A model generated the notes under the pieces. That model was not told where the DNA came from. It saw nothing but the letters and a program-made list of their open reading frames with translations, and ran no database searches. A DNA stretch of 64,000 nucleotides from Paraflavitalea soli (GTDB lineage Bacteria > Bacteroidota > Bacteroidia > Chitinophagales > Chitinophagaceae): positions 3,352,546 to 3,416,545 of the forward strand of contig NZ_CP032157.1 of assembly GCF_003555545.1 (NCBI RefSeq). Direction: 5' to 3'. This document shows positions 35,968-44,149 of this stretch, one piece after another (the stretch's first letter is position 1; every line of letters begins with the position of its first letter). The translations under genes and the position numbers were made by a program.

Positions 35968-37674
35968 ATGATTAAACCGGTAAAAGTTACAGGGCTGGCT
36001 GTCGCCCTTGTGTTGACAGGATTCATCTCGCAGGCTCAACAGGATAACCATACGCAAACAGAAGAATTACCCAAAGGCTGGCATTTGCTGGATAAGGCGA
36101 AAGATGGTTATTATGGCATCAGTGTAGACAAGGCCTATGAATTCATCAAGTCCAAGAAATTAAAAGGCAAAACAGTAGTGGTAGCCGTTATCGACTCCGG
36201 TGTGGATACCCTGCACGAAGACCTGAAAGATATATTGTGGAAAAATCCCAAAGAGATACCGGGCAATGGCATCGACGATGACGGCAACGGTTATGTAGAT
36301 GATGTGTATGGCTGGAACTTTATCGGTAACAAAGACGGCCGCAACCTTAAGCAGGATTCTTATGAAGGCGCCCGTGTGTACCACAAACTGAAACCCAAGT
36401 ACGACGGCAAGAAAATCGATCCTGCTACTTTAAAAGGTGATGACCTGGCCGAATACCATATGTGGCTCAAAGCAAAGTCGCGCATTGAAGGCGGCGATGG
36501 CGAACCACAGATCGATCTGGGGTTGCTGAAACGCCTGCTCAAAGGCGCCAAGAAAGGCGATAGCATCCTGCAGGTAGCTTTAAGCAAAGAAACATTCACC
36601 GGCAACGACCTGGATACCATGACGGCTGCCGATCCTGTAGCCAAAGCAGCCCGTGAAAACCTGCTCTATCTCTTCCGCGCCAACCAGCGTATGGACCAAA
36701 CCAATAAGGACCTCATTGGTGATTTTGATGAATTTGTAAGCGGTGAAGAAAGGAAAGCAGAAGCCAAAGACAAAGTGCCCCCCAGCTACCGGGCCGACAT
36801 TGTGGGCGATAACGAAGACGATATCAATGATAAATATTACGGCAATCCCGATGTAATGGCCTCTACCCCCTTCCATGGCACCCACGTAGCCGGTATCATC
36901 GGCGCCGTGCGCAACAATGGCAAGGGTATGGACGGTGTAGCCGACAATGTGCGCATCATGATGATCCGTGCCGTGCCCGATGGTGATGAGCACGATAAAG
37001 ACATTGCCCTGGCTATCCGCTATGCGGTAGACAATGGCGCAAAGATCATCAACATGAGTTTTGGTAAGGATTTCTCTCCCCGGAAGAAATGGATCGATGA
37101 GGCTGTAAAATATGCTGATACCAAAGGTGTATTACTGGTACATGCGGCAGGTAACGATGCCAAGAATGTAGATACTGCCGACAACTTTCCCAATCCCGTA
37201 TCCGTGGATGGTAAGACAAAAGCTACCAATTGGATCACCGTTGGGGCCAGTGGCGACCCCAAAGCAGGTGGCATCACGGCTTCTTTCTCCAACTATGGTA
37301 AAAAAGAAGTAGATGTGTTTGCACCCGGTGTAAAGATCTATTCCACCATTCCCGGCACCACCACCTATGGTAATGCACAGGGAACCAGCATGGCCTCACC
37401 GGTAGTAGCCGGCGCAGCGGCCTTCCTGCTGGAATATTTCCCTTACCTCACCCCCGAGCAGATCAAATACTGCCTGGAAAAATCAGCCCAGGCTCCTCCT
37501 GACAAGGTAAATAAACCCGGTACTGATGAGGAAGTAAACCTGTCTGAGATCAGCAAGACCGGTGGTGTGATCAATGTATACGAAGCCGCCAAGATTGCAG
37601 CCACCCTGCAGCCTGCCAAAGCAGCTCCGCAGAAGAAGACACCCAAACCTACTTTGCAGAATAAGAAGGGGTAA
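35968..37674 (+). CDS. exported S8-family serine protease (subtilase) with a long insert
   Basis: A 568-residue subtilisin-like protease. The signal peptide ends near FISQAQQ. Catalytic Asp is in VAVIDSGVDTLHEDL (about residue 76), His in FHGTHVAGIIG (about 304) and Ser in GTSMASPVVAG (about 475), all intact. About 228 residues separate Asp from His instead of the usual 30-60, so a helical, charged insert domain (about 110-290) sits in the catalytic fold. The C-terminus is Lys/Pro-rich. Monocistronic with a terminator. Confidence 0.92.
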   Translation: MIKPVKVTGLAVALVLTGFISQAQQDNHTQTEELPKGWHLLDKAKDGYYGISVDKAYEFIKSKKLKGKTVVVAVIDSGVDTLHEDLKDILWKNPKEIPGNGIDDDGNGYVDDVYGWNFIGNKDGRNLKQDSYEGARVYHKLKPKYDGKKIDPATLKGDDLAEYHMWLKAKSRIEGGDGEPQIDLGLLKRLLKGAKKGDSILQVALSKETFTGNDLDTMTAADPVAKAARENLLYLFRANQRMDQTNKDLIGDFDEFVSGEERKAEAKDKVPPSYRADIVGDNEDDINDKYYGNPDVMASTPFHGTHVAGIIGAVRNNGKGMDGVADNVRIMMIRAVPDGDEHDKDIALAIRYAVDNGAKIINMSFGKDFSPRKKWIDEAVKYADTKGVLLVHAAGNDAKNVDTADNFPNPVSVDGKTKATNWITVGASGDPKAGGITASFSNYGKKEVDVFAPGVKIYSTIPGTTTYGNAQGTSMASPVVAGAAAFLLEYFPYLTPEQIKYCLEKSAQAPPDKVNKPGTDEEVNLSEISKTGGVINVYEAAKIAATLQPAKAAPQKKTPKPTLQNKKG

Positions 37675-37700
37675 GGCAGTCAATAGATCATAAGTTTGAA

Positions 37701-37735
37701 AAGCGTTTACCGGTAACATGGTAAACGCTTTTTTC
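37701..37735 (+). terminator. rho-independent terminator of the S8 protease gene
   Basis: Perfect 11-bp stem AAGCGTTTACC / GGTAAACGCTT with an 8-base loop, followed by TTTTC, 26 bases after the stop. Confidence 0.88.
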
Positions 37736-37776
37736 TTGTCAACTCTTTTCAATAGCTTTAGCTAAACAATCCAACT

Positions 37777-38358
37777 ATGGTCAGCCGGAAAGAAGTCTCG
37801 ATGCCGGAATCTTTTATGCGTTATGTCAACGCTGTTGCTGAGAACAACCTGGAAGATGCCTTACGAAAGAATACCAGGCGCTTTCGCAAAATGCTGAAGA
37901 ACATTCCTAAAAAGAAGATCAACTATGCCTACGCGGAAGGCAAATGGACGTTGAAAGAGCTGTTGCAGCATATTGTCGATGCCGAAAGGGTGTTCGTGTT
38001 CCGGGCGCTGCATTTTGCCCGAAAGGACACCGTTCCCCTGCCCGGCTTCGACGAGAATGTATGGGCCATTACCGCCAAAGCGCCCAAACGCAGCTGGGGC
38101 GACCTGGTAGATGAATTCACTGCCCTGCGTGTGTCTACGGAGCTATTCTTCCAATCATTCGATGAAGACCAGCTGCTGGCCACCGGCACTGCCAACAACA
38201 ATCCCATGAGCGTTGTCGGCCTCGGTTTCGTTTGTGCCGGACATGTAGCCCATCATATGAACATCATTAAAGAACGTTACCTGAATGAATATCCCGCGAA
38301 GAAGGCGGTGAAGAAGAAAGGAAGCAAAAAGAACCAGGGATTAGGTTTTAGCTCTTAG
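37777..38358 (+). CDS. DinB-like metal-binding protein
   Basis: A 193-residue four-helix-bundle protein of the DinB/YfiT superfamily. The likely metal-ligand histidines are in LLQHIVDAERV and AGHVAHHMNIIKERYL. Members include thiol-dependent S-transferases; with bshC in the same genome a bacillithiol-dependent role is possible but speculative. The ATG at 37801 (MPESFMRY) is an alternative start. The last codons and stop are made of a 7-bp repeat array, which may have changed the C-terminus (GLGFSS). Confidence 0.85.
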   Translation: MVSRKEVSMPESFMRYVNAVAENNLEDALRKNTRRFRKMLKNIPKKKINYAYAEGKWTLKELLQHIVDAERVFVFRALHFARKDTVPLPGFDENVWAITAKAPKRSWGDLVDEFTALRVSTELFFQSFDEDQLLATGTANNNPMSVVGLGFVCAGHVAHHMNIIKERYLNEYPAKKAVKKKGSKKNQGLGFSS

Positions 38359-38495
38359 CGGTTAGCTATTGGCGATTAACAGCCTCATGTCTTTTGTATG
38401 GCTAAATGCTAATTCCTAACAGCTAACTCCTCCCCTGAATACGAAATCTTATTGCCTTTTGCTCGTAGCTCAAAGCTCACCGCTCGCAGCTTGCT
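38346..38495. repeat. heptad element 7 between convergent genes (GCTNAGC-type words)
   Basis: Left arm 38346-38380 (TTTTAGC, TCTTAGC, GGTTAGC, TATTGGC, GATTAAC). Right arm 38400-38427 (GGCTAAA, TGCTAAT, TCCTAAC, AGCTAAC), complementary to the left. A further array of five at 38461-38495 (GCTCGTA, GCTCAAA, GCTCACC, GCTCGCA, GCTTGCT) follows. The first arm contains the stop codon of the DinB gene, and the last array contains the stop and final codons of the convergent DUF2520 gene. Confidence 0.85.
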
Positions 38496-39243
38496 TTTGA
38501 ATGCTTTTCGTAAACCATGCATACAACTCCTTCATTTCCCCATGCTGTTCCAGCAAGGCCATATGCTTTTCAATGGTAGGTGTATCATACCGTATGGCCG
38601 GTCCGGTTTGAGCATCCTGGGGCGACATATACTGCAACCGTTCTGCCACCTGCACGATCAGCGGATGCAACAGGGAGAAATCGGCGCCCTCCGCCTGGCA
38701 GTACCGCTCCGCCAACGTATACAAATGATTGGTAAAGTTGCTCACCATCACTGCTGCCACATGCAGTTTCAACCGCTGTTCATCACTGGCCACACCCACC
38801 TGGGTAGAAAGGCTTAGCGCCAGGTCACGCAGCAAGGCAAGGTCGTCCGGTGTGTTGGCATCTATCAGCAGGGGAATGTCTGGCAACTGCTCCATTTCCT
38901 TGCGCAAGCTTTGTAAAGGATAGAAAATACCGTACCGTGTACTGGCAACTTTCAACACCTCTTTCGATACCGATCCGGCAGTATGCACCACCAGTTTATC
39001 TTGCAGAGGCAGGGAAGCCGCCACAGATGCTATAGCAGCATCGGCCACGGCAATGATGTACAGATCGGCATGGGGATCCAGGTGATCCATATCCGTGGTA
39101 TAAGCAGCCTGCAGTTCAGCCGCCAGTTGTTGGGCATGTATCGCTGACCTCCCATATACCTGCACCACTTCATGCCCTGCTGCTGTTATTTTCCGGCCCA
39201 GTATCGTAGCCACATTACCCGTACCGATCAATCCTATGCGCAT
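38470..39243 (-). CDS. Rossmann-fold protein with DUF2520 domain
   Basis: A 257-residue cytosolic protein. The N-terminal NAD(P)-binding fold starts MRIGLIGTGNVATILG. The middle has VHTAGSVSKEVL and YGIFYPLQSLRKE, and the C-terminal helical DUF2520 part has KLHVAAVMVSNFTNHLYTLAE. The arrangement is like 6-phosphogluconate-dehydrogenase-type or pyrroline-carboxylate-reductase-type proteins, but no substrate is known for the family. The last residues (SGEL) and stop are within a 7-bp repeat array. Confidence 0.88.
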   Translation of the reverse strand: MRIGLIGTGNVATILGRKITAAGHEVVQVYGRSAIHAQQLAAELQAAYTTDMDHLDPHADLYIIAVADAAIASVAASLPLQDKLVVHTAGSVSKEVLKVASTRYGIFYPLQSLRKEMEQLPDIPLLIDANTPDDLALLRDLALSLSTQVGVASDEQRLKLHVAAVMVSNFTNHLYTLAERYCQAEGADFSLLHPLIVQVAERLQYMSPQDAQTGPAIRYDTPTIEKHMALLEQHGEMKELYAWFTKSIQKQAASGEL

Positions 39244-39274
39244 AATTTACTTTGTGTTGCAAGCTAAGGAAAAA

Positions 39275-39609
39275 CGGCAATCGACAAATCGGCAGTCGTG
39301 AATCGGCAGTCGGCAGTTCCCGCTATGGCGGGACAAGCTGTGCATCGTTTACCACTGTGAAACATTCCAGGCAAACGTGTATTTAGCCCCATCGGGGCTA
39401 CCGCTTTGTAGAAAACATATTCAAAGGTTTTTGTGCGCTGTAGGCGCACCCCTTAAGGAGCGTCACCTACGGCGCCGCATTGAACACGCAACATGTTGCT
39501 ACAAAGCTATTGCACCTAAAGGTGCAAAAATGCACCGTTCAACCTGCCAACATATCAACTAACTTGCACTCCATTCTATATTCTAAATTCTGTATTCTAC
39601 ATTCTCCTC
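39275..39609. repeat. composite intergenic repeats: heptad arrays plus three small hairpins
   Basis: An array of TCGGCAG-type 7-mers lies at about 39275-39322, one base out of phase in the middle. Three hairpins follow: TAGCCCC-ATC-GGGGCTA at 39384-39400, GTGCGC/GCGCAC at 39433-39449 and TTGCACC-TAAA-GGTGCAA at 39510-39527. A heptad array TCTATAT, TCTAAAT, TCTGTAT, TCTACAT closes the region at 39575-39609, 6 bp before the next ATG. I see no gene in the region. Confidence 0.75.
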
Positions 39610-39614
39610 CTCCC

Positions 39615-40457
39615 ATGACTTTCGCACAAAAACTGGTCGTCAACTATATCCGGGCAAGGTTCAACATGCTGTCGCTTGTTTCCACTAAGCGGGCAGCCCG
39701 AAAGGCATTCGACTTATTTTGCACGCCCCTGCGCAAATCAAAGAAGAAAACGCCGCCCATATTTGAACGGGCCGAACAATTGTCTTTTTCCCTGGAAGGC
39801 ATCACCGTTCGGGGCCATCGCTGGAACCATCCACAGCCCCATAAAGCCCTCATCATTCACGGCTTTGAATCTACCTCCAAAAACTTTGATCGCTATATTA
39901 CACCCCTTATCCGCAAGGGTTATGAGGTGCTGGCCTTTGATGCGCCTGCGCATGGCAACTCCGGGGGCAAACAGATCACCCTACCCCTGTACATCTGCAC
40001 CCTGCAGGAAATTTACCGGCTGTATGGTCCCATACAACATTTTATGGCCCATTCCCTGGGTGGCCTCGCCCTGGTGCATTTTATAGAGACCATCCCGCAT
40101 GATGCCCATACCCGGCTGGCCCTCATAGCCCCGGCCACCGAAACCACCACCGCCATCGACTCATTTTTCAAATTCCTCGACCTCCGGCCGGCCATCCGCC
40201 AAGACTTCGACCAGCTGATCTTCGATAGATCAGGCTACTGGCCTTCTCATTTTTCCATACGCCGGGCCATGCAGCAGGTACAGGCGCAGGTACTGTGGTT
40301 CCATGATGAGCAGGATGAGCTTACGCCCCTCTCCGATGCCCTGAAGGTGCGGGATGACCAGCATCCCCATCTTTCCTTTGTCATTACCCACGGGCTGGGG
40401 CACCGGGCGATTTATCGCGACAACAAGGTTGTGAAACAGGTTATTGAGTTCTTATAA
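39615..40457 (+). CDS. alpha/beta hydrolase
   Basis: A 280-residue hydrolase of the serine-hydrolase fold. The ATG at 39615 (MTFAQKLVVNYIRARFN) is taken; an upstream in-frame extension would be encoded by the repeat array and is rejected. The oxyanion region ALIIHGFESTS, the nucleophile elbow FMAHSLGGLALV (Ser) and the C-terminal ITHGLGHRAIY (His) are visible, and the acid is probably the Asp of WFHDEQDELTP. No signal peptide. Substrate unknown. Confidence 0.88.
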   Translation: MTFAQKLVVNYIRARFNMLSLVSTKRAARKAFDLFCTPLRKSKKKTPPIFERAEQLSFSLEGITVRGHRWNHPQPHKALIIHGFESTSKNFDRYITPLIRKGYEVLAFDAPAHGNSGGKQITLPLYICTLQEIYRLYGPIQHFMAHSLGGLALVHFIETIPHDAHTRLALIAPATETTTAIDSFFKFLDLRPAIRQDFDQLIFDRSGYWPSHFSIRRAMQQVQAQVLWFHDEQDELTPLSDALKVRDDQHPHLSFVITHGLGHRAIYRDNKVVKQVIEFL

Positions 40458-40490
40458 CACTTTTTTGCATTGCATGCGTCGCTCTTCGTT

Positions 40491-40971
40491 GTTCTTTTGT
40501 CTTGATACAAAAGAACCAAAAGATCAAGGCTGCAGAGATAAAAGCTACAATTCCCCGACTGACGCTACAAAGAACGAAGTCTAAAGCCAGGCTTTAGTAC
40601 TGCTCTGATCGATTCTGCCGCTCAGCTTTTGTGCTTATATCATCATCGTTCTTTGCTTAACGCGTCCGCGGGGGAATTGCTTAACGCTTTTCTCTCTGAG
40701 GCCGTCTGCCTACTATCGGTAAATTGCTGCAATAACTGTCAACGAGGCTTAAAATTGAAGAAACATATAAAAGCCTCCAAGCCACAGTGCGAGCGTGTAG
40801 CTGTGCTTTAGCTCCCCAAAAAAGTAAGCCGCCAATTATCAACCATTTAAAGCTAAGGCTGCCAGTAATAAATAAGCACCACCGAACCTGGGGAGGAGTG
40901 GCTCGTCAGGCCGCGCGGAGCGATCGGGCCTGACTTGACTTTTTGGTTCTTTTGCGTCAAGGCAAAAGAAC
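40491..40971. repeat. composite repeat with palindromes at both ends
   Basis: The left end (40491-40528) carries GTTCTTTTG...CAAAAGAAC and then CCAAAAGATCAAG. The right end (40934-40971) carries the same unit in inverted orientation (CTTGACTTTTTGG, then GTTCTTTTG...CAAAAGAAC). The intervening ~400 bp has a small TAAAGCCAGGCTTTA hairpin near 40581 and GC-rich motifs near 40900-40930. No convincing gene is inside; the whole 40458-41147 gap is otherwise empty. Confidence 0.65.
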
Positions 40972-41147
40972 AGAAAAAGCCAGACACGCAGTGTCAAAAC
41001 AAGCTAGCGCGCAGCGCAAAACAAAAGCACTATCCAATTTTATCCAAAGATCATATCATTTTAACGTTCATCTATATTCCTGCCGCCTGAAAGGCTAAAA
41101 ATCTTATATTGAAACCAGTTTCATCAACGATTATTTTTTTTTATCAT

Positions 41148-42725
41148 TTGAACCAGATCTCACGGAGAAAATTCCTGCAGCACAGCAGCCGGCTGGCTGG
41201 CGGCGCCTATCCCGCCATGATGGCCATGGGTCTTTTACAAGAAGCGCCCGCCCATCCCTTTCACCTGCCGGGCGATGCCAAAGGTGAACACATCATTATT
41301 TTAGGCGCAGGCCTGGCCGGACTCACCGCCGCTTATGAACTCCAGAAACTGGGCTATCGCTGTACCATCCTGGAAGCCCGGGAAAGGGCCGGCGGACGCT
41401 GCTGGAGTGTGCGCAAGGGATCGGTAACCACCGAAACCGGACAGCCCACACAAAAAGCAGCTTTTGAAGAAGGGCTTTATTTCAATGCCGGACCTTCCCG
41501 CATTCCCCATCACCACCAGATCACCTTACAATATTGCAAAGAGCTCAATGTGCCTTTGCAGGTGTATAATAATGTCAATGAATCCGCCTATTATTTCAGT
41601 GAGGGCAAAGGGCCGTTGAGTAATAAAAAGATAAGGGTGCGTGAAGTACACAATGATGTGCGCGGCTACCTGAGCGAGCTGCTGGCCAAAGCCGTGGACA
41701 GTCACCAGGTGGATGCCGCCCTCACCAAGGAAGATGCCCAAAAGGTGGTGGAATACCTGCGGGCCGAAGGCGGGCTCGACCTCGATAAACTCTACAAAGC
41801 CTCCGCCCGGCGTGGTTATGTAGAAGCACCGGGGGCGGGTGAAAAAGCAGGCCGTATTGCCGATCCACATACCTTATCCGCCATTGTGAGTTCAGGACTG
41901 CTCGATCCCGATTTTTACAATGTGGCCGAGTATACCTACGAACTACAGATGACGATGTTCCAGGCGGTGGGTGGTATGGACATGATCGCCAAGGCATTCG
42001 AAAAGAAACTGACTACCCTCATTCAGTTCAACGCAGCTGTTACCGCCATCCGCAATACAGAGAAAGGCGTGCAGGTCAATTACAAAACACCTGCTGGCGA
42101 TAAAAGCCTGCAGGGAGATTACTGTATCTGTACCATTCCCCTGCCCGTATTGAGTAATATAGACCATAACTTTTCATCCGGGGTAAGCCGGGCCATCGAT
42201 TACGCCAATTATATCAAGACCGGTAAGATCGGCCTGCAGTTCAAGCGGCGTTTCTGGGAAGAAGATGAAAATATCTATGGCGGCATTACCCATACCAATA
42301 ACGAGCTGACGCAGCTCTTTTATCCTTCCAATGATTACCTGGGTAAGAAAGGTATCCTGATCGGTTATTATAATTTCAATGAAAAAGCGAAACTGGTAGG
42401 TGATCTCTCTTTTGCACAGCGTCAGCAGCTGGCCCTGCAAAAAGGCCGGCTCATCCATCCGCAGTATGACCAGGAATTTGAACAGGCTTTTTCCGTAAGC
42501 TGGCACAAGACCCAATACAACCTGGGCGGCTGGGCGGTTTATAGCGGAGAAGAGCGACAAACCCTTTACAAAGCTTTGCTGGCACCGGATAAAAACGTAT
42601 ATTTTGCTGGGGAGCATACCACCTACCTCAACTCCTGGATGGCCGGGGCTTTTGAATCCGCCCGGGTAGCTGCTACGGCCGTTCATGGCCGGGTATCAGA
42701 ACAACGACTCACCTATCCACGATAG
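41148..42725 (+). CDS. Tat-exported flavin amine oxidase
   Basis: A 525-residue FAD amine oxidase. No ATG opens the frame, so I take the TTG at 41148, which gives MNQISRRKFLQHSSRLAGG, a typical twin-arginine signal (RR at 6-7). The FAD motif [17 protein letters not shown] and RERAGGRCW follow, and the C-terminus has YFAGEHTTYLNSWMAGAFESA. It probably oxidises an amine or amino acid in the periplasm. A second Tat-signal gene, an aminotransferase, begins 32 bases downstream, suggesting a shared pathway. Confidence 0.9.
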   Translation: MNQISRRKFLQHSSRLAGGAYPAMMAMGLLQEAPAHPFHLPGDAKGEHIIILGAGLAGLTAAYELQKLGYRCTILEARERAGGRCWSVRKGSVTTETGQPTQKAAFEEGLYFNAGPSRIPHHHQITLQYCKELNVPLQVYNNVNESAYYFSEGKGPLSNKKIRVREVHNDVRGYLSELLAKAVDSHQVDAALTKEDAQKVVEYLRAEGGLDLDKLYKASARRGYVEAPGAGEKAGRIADPHTLSAIVSSGLLDPDFYNVAEYTYELQMTMFQAVGGMDMIAKAFEKKLTTLIQFNAAVTAIRNTEKGVQVNYKTPAGDKSLQGDYCICTIPLPVLSNIDHNFSSGVSRAIDYANYIKTGKIGLQFKRRFWEEDENIYGGITHTNNELTQLFYPSNDYLGKKGILIGYYNFNEKAKLVGDLSFAQRQQLALQKGRLIHPQYDQEFEQAFSVSWHKTQYNLGGWAVYSGEERQTLYKALLAPDKNVYFAGEHTTYLNSWMAGAFESARVAATAVHGRVSEQRLTYPR

Positions 42726-42757
42726 TTAAGCCATATGAGTAAACAAAACTAACAAAC

Positions 42758-43930
42758 ATGAGTAACTACATCAACCGCCGCCAACTGCTTAAAACCGGCG
42801 CCCTGCTCACTGGCTCGCTCGGTTTTATTCCATCTTTCGCCAACAAATTACTGGTCCATCCGCCTGCCCAGGTATTTGATCCGCTACAGACCTGGGAAAC
42901 CGATGAATCCGTCATCCTTTCCGCACCACCCGAGATCAAGGCACGGCTTTCTGCCAATGAAAATCCTTTTGGCCCTTCTGCCAAAGCCCGCAAGGCCATC
43001 CAGGACGCCATTGCCGATAGCTACCGTTATCCCTTTACCGTTGGCCGTGAACTGGCTACCAAAATAGCCACGTACGAAGGCGTGCAACCCATGCAGATCA
43101 TGCTGGGCGCCGGCTCCTCTCCCCTGCTGCTGGCCGCCGCTATGTACTTCAGCAAAGAGGGTGGCAGCATTATTACCGGCGATCCTTCCTACCATGACCT
43201 GGCCGAAAAAGCTGCCCAGTTCAAAGCCAATATCATTAAGGTACCGCTCACGGTCGATTATACACTGGACCTCGACGCGATGGAAAAAGCTATTACCGCC
43301 GATACCAAACTCATCTATATCTGCAATCCCAATAACCCTACGGCTACCGTATTGGATACGGCCAGGCTGAAAGGTTTCTGCGAACGCGTATCGCCCAAAG
43401 TGCCCATTTTTATTGATGAAGCCTATATTGATTACCTCGATGATCCCAAGGGCGCTTCCATGATGGATGCTGTGCGCCAGGGGCAAAATGTGATCATTGC
43501 CCGTACTTTCTCCAAGCTCTATGGTTTTGCCGGATTGCGGGTGGGTTATGCCGTAGCGCCGACTGCTATCATCCTTGCCCTCAACCAGTATTCCACCGGC
43601 GGCATGTCTATTTCAGCTACTTCCATCCAGGCGGCCAATGCCACTTACCTCGATATGGAATACCTCAATGAGGCCAAGGCCAAAACCGTGGCTTCGAAGA
43701 AATTCCTGTATGAGTTGCTGGAGAAAGAAGGTTATACCTGGATCCCCTCTTCGGCCAACTTTGTGATGTTTCCCATTAAGATGGAAGCCGGCAAGTTCAG
43801 CAATGAGATGATGAAGCGGGGCGTCAGCATCCGTACCTGGCGTTTTGTGGGTAAGGACTGGTGCCGTATCAGTCTTGGTACCATGGACGAGATGCAGGAG
43901 TTTGCAAAAGCGTTTAAAGAGATTTCTTAG
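42758..43930 (+). CDS. Tat-exported class I/II aminotransferase (HisC-like)
   Basis: A 390-residue PLP enzyme. MSNYINRRQLLKTGALLTGS is a twin-arginine signal, so a folded, PLP-loaded protein would be exported. The HisC-like core has LSANENPFGPS, YICNPNNPTATV and ARTFSKLYGFAGLRVGY, where the Lys forms the Schiff base. True histidinol-phosphate aminotransferases are cytosolic, so a different substrate is likely. Co-transcription with the amine oxidase upstream is probable (32-base gap). Confidence 0.9.
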   Translation: MSNYINRRQLLKTGALLTGSLGFIPSFANKLLVHPPAQVFDPLQTWETDESVILSAPPEIKARLSANENPFGPSAKARKAIQDAIADSYRYPFTVGRELATKIATYEGVQPMQIMLGAGSSPLLLAAAMYFSKEGGSIITGDPSYHDLAEKAAQFKANIIKVPLTVDYTLDLDAMEKAITADTKLIYICNPNNPTATVLDTARLKGFCERVSPKVPIFIDEAYIDYLDDPKGASMMDAVRQGQNVIIARTFSKLYGFAGLRVGYAVAPTAIILALNQYSTGGMSISATSIQAANATYLDMEYLNEAKAKTVASKKFLYELLEKEGYTWIPSSANFVMFPIKMEAGKFSNEMMKRGVSIRTWRFVGKDWCRISLGTMDEMQEFAKAFKEIS

Positions 43931-43998
43931 TAAGTTGTCAACACTTTCTTAGTTGCAATTTCGAATATCCCTTCCAGGTCATTACGACTCTACATTCT

Positions 43999-44079
43999 TT
44001 GTCATTTCGACCGAAGGGAGAAATCCGCTATCGAAGCAAACGGATTTCTCACTCCGCTTCGCTGCGTTCGAAATGACAA
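43999..44079. repeat. 81-bp inverted repeat (TTGTCATTTCGA ends)
   Basis: The ends TTGTCATTTCGA and TCGAAATGACAA are inverted complements; inside, GAGAAATCCG pairs with CGGATTTCTC. The whole can form one long imperfect hairpin. Repeats with these ends are, from memory, widespread in Bacteroidota. It lies in the 219-bp gap after the aminotransferase. Confidence 0.8.
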
Positions 44080-44149
44080 CCAAGACTGAAACATTATCAA
44101 AGTAAACACATTCACAACTCAGGACTCACACATTCAACCAGTCAACATA

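Noticed and set aside
39480-39614. 45-residue N-terminal extension of the alpha/beta hydrolase
   Set aside because: The extension is encoded by hairpin and heptad repeats; the ATG at 39615 gives a normal start.
40629-40811. 60-codon open frame with several Cys residues
   Set aside because: It lies wholly inside the composite repeat, has no promoter or known motif, and its residues look like translated repeat.
44001-44079. Insertion sequence end
   Set aside because: The inverted repeat is a single hairpin of 81 bp without transposase or target duplication; it fits a dispersed palindromic repeat.
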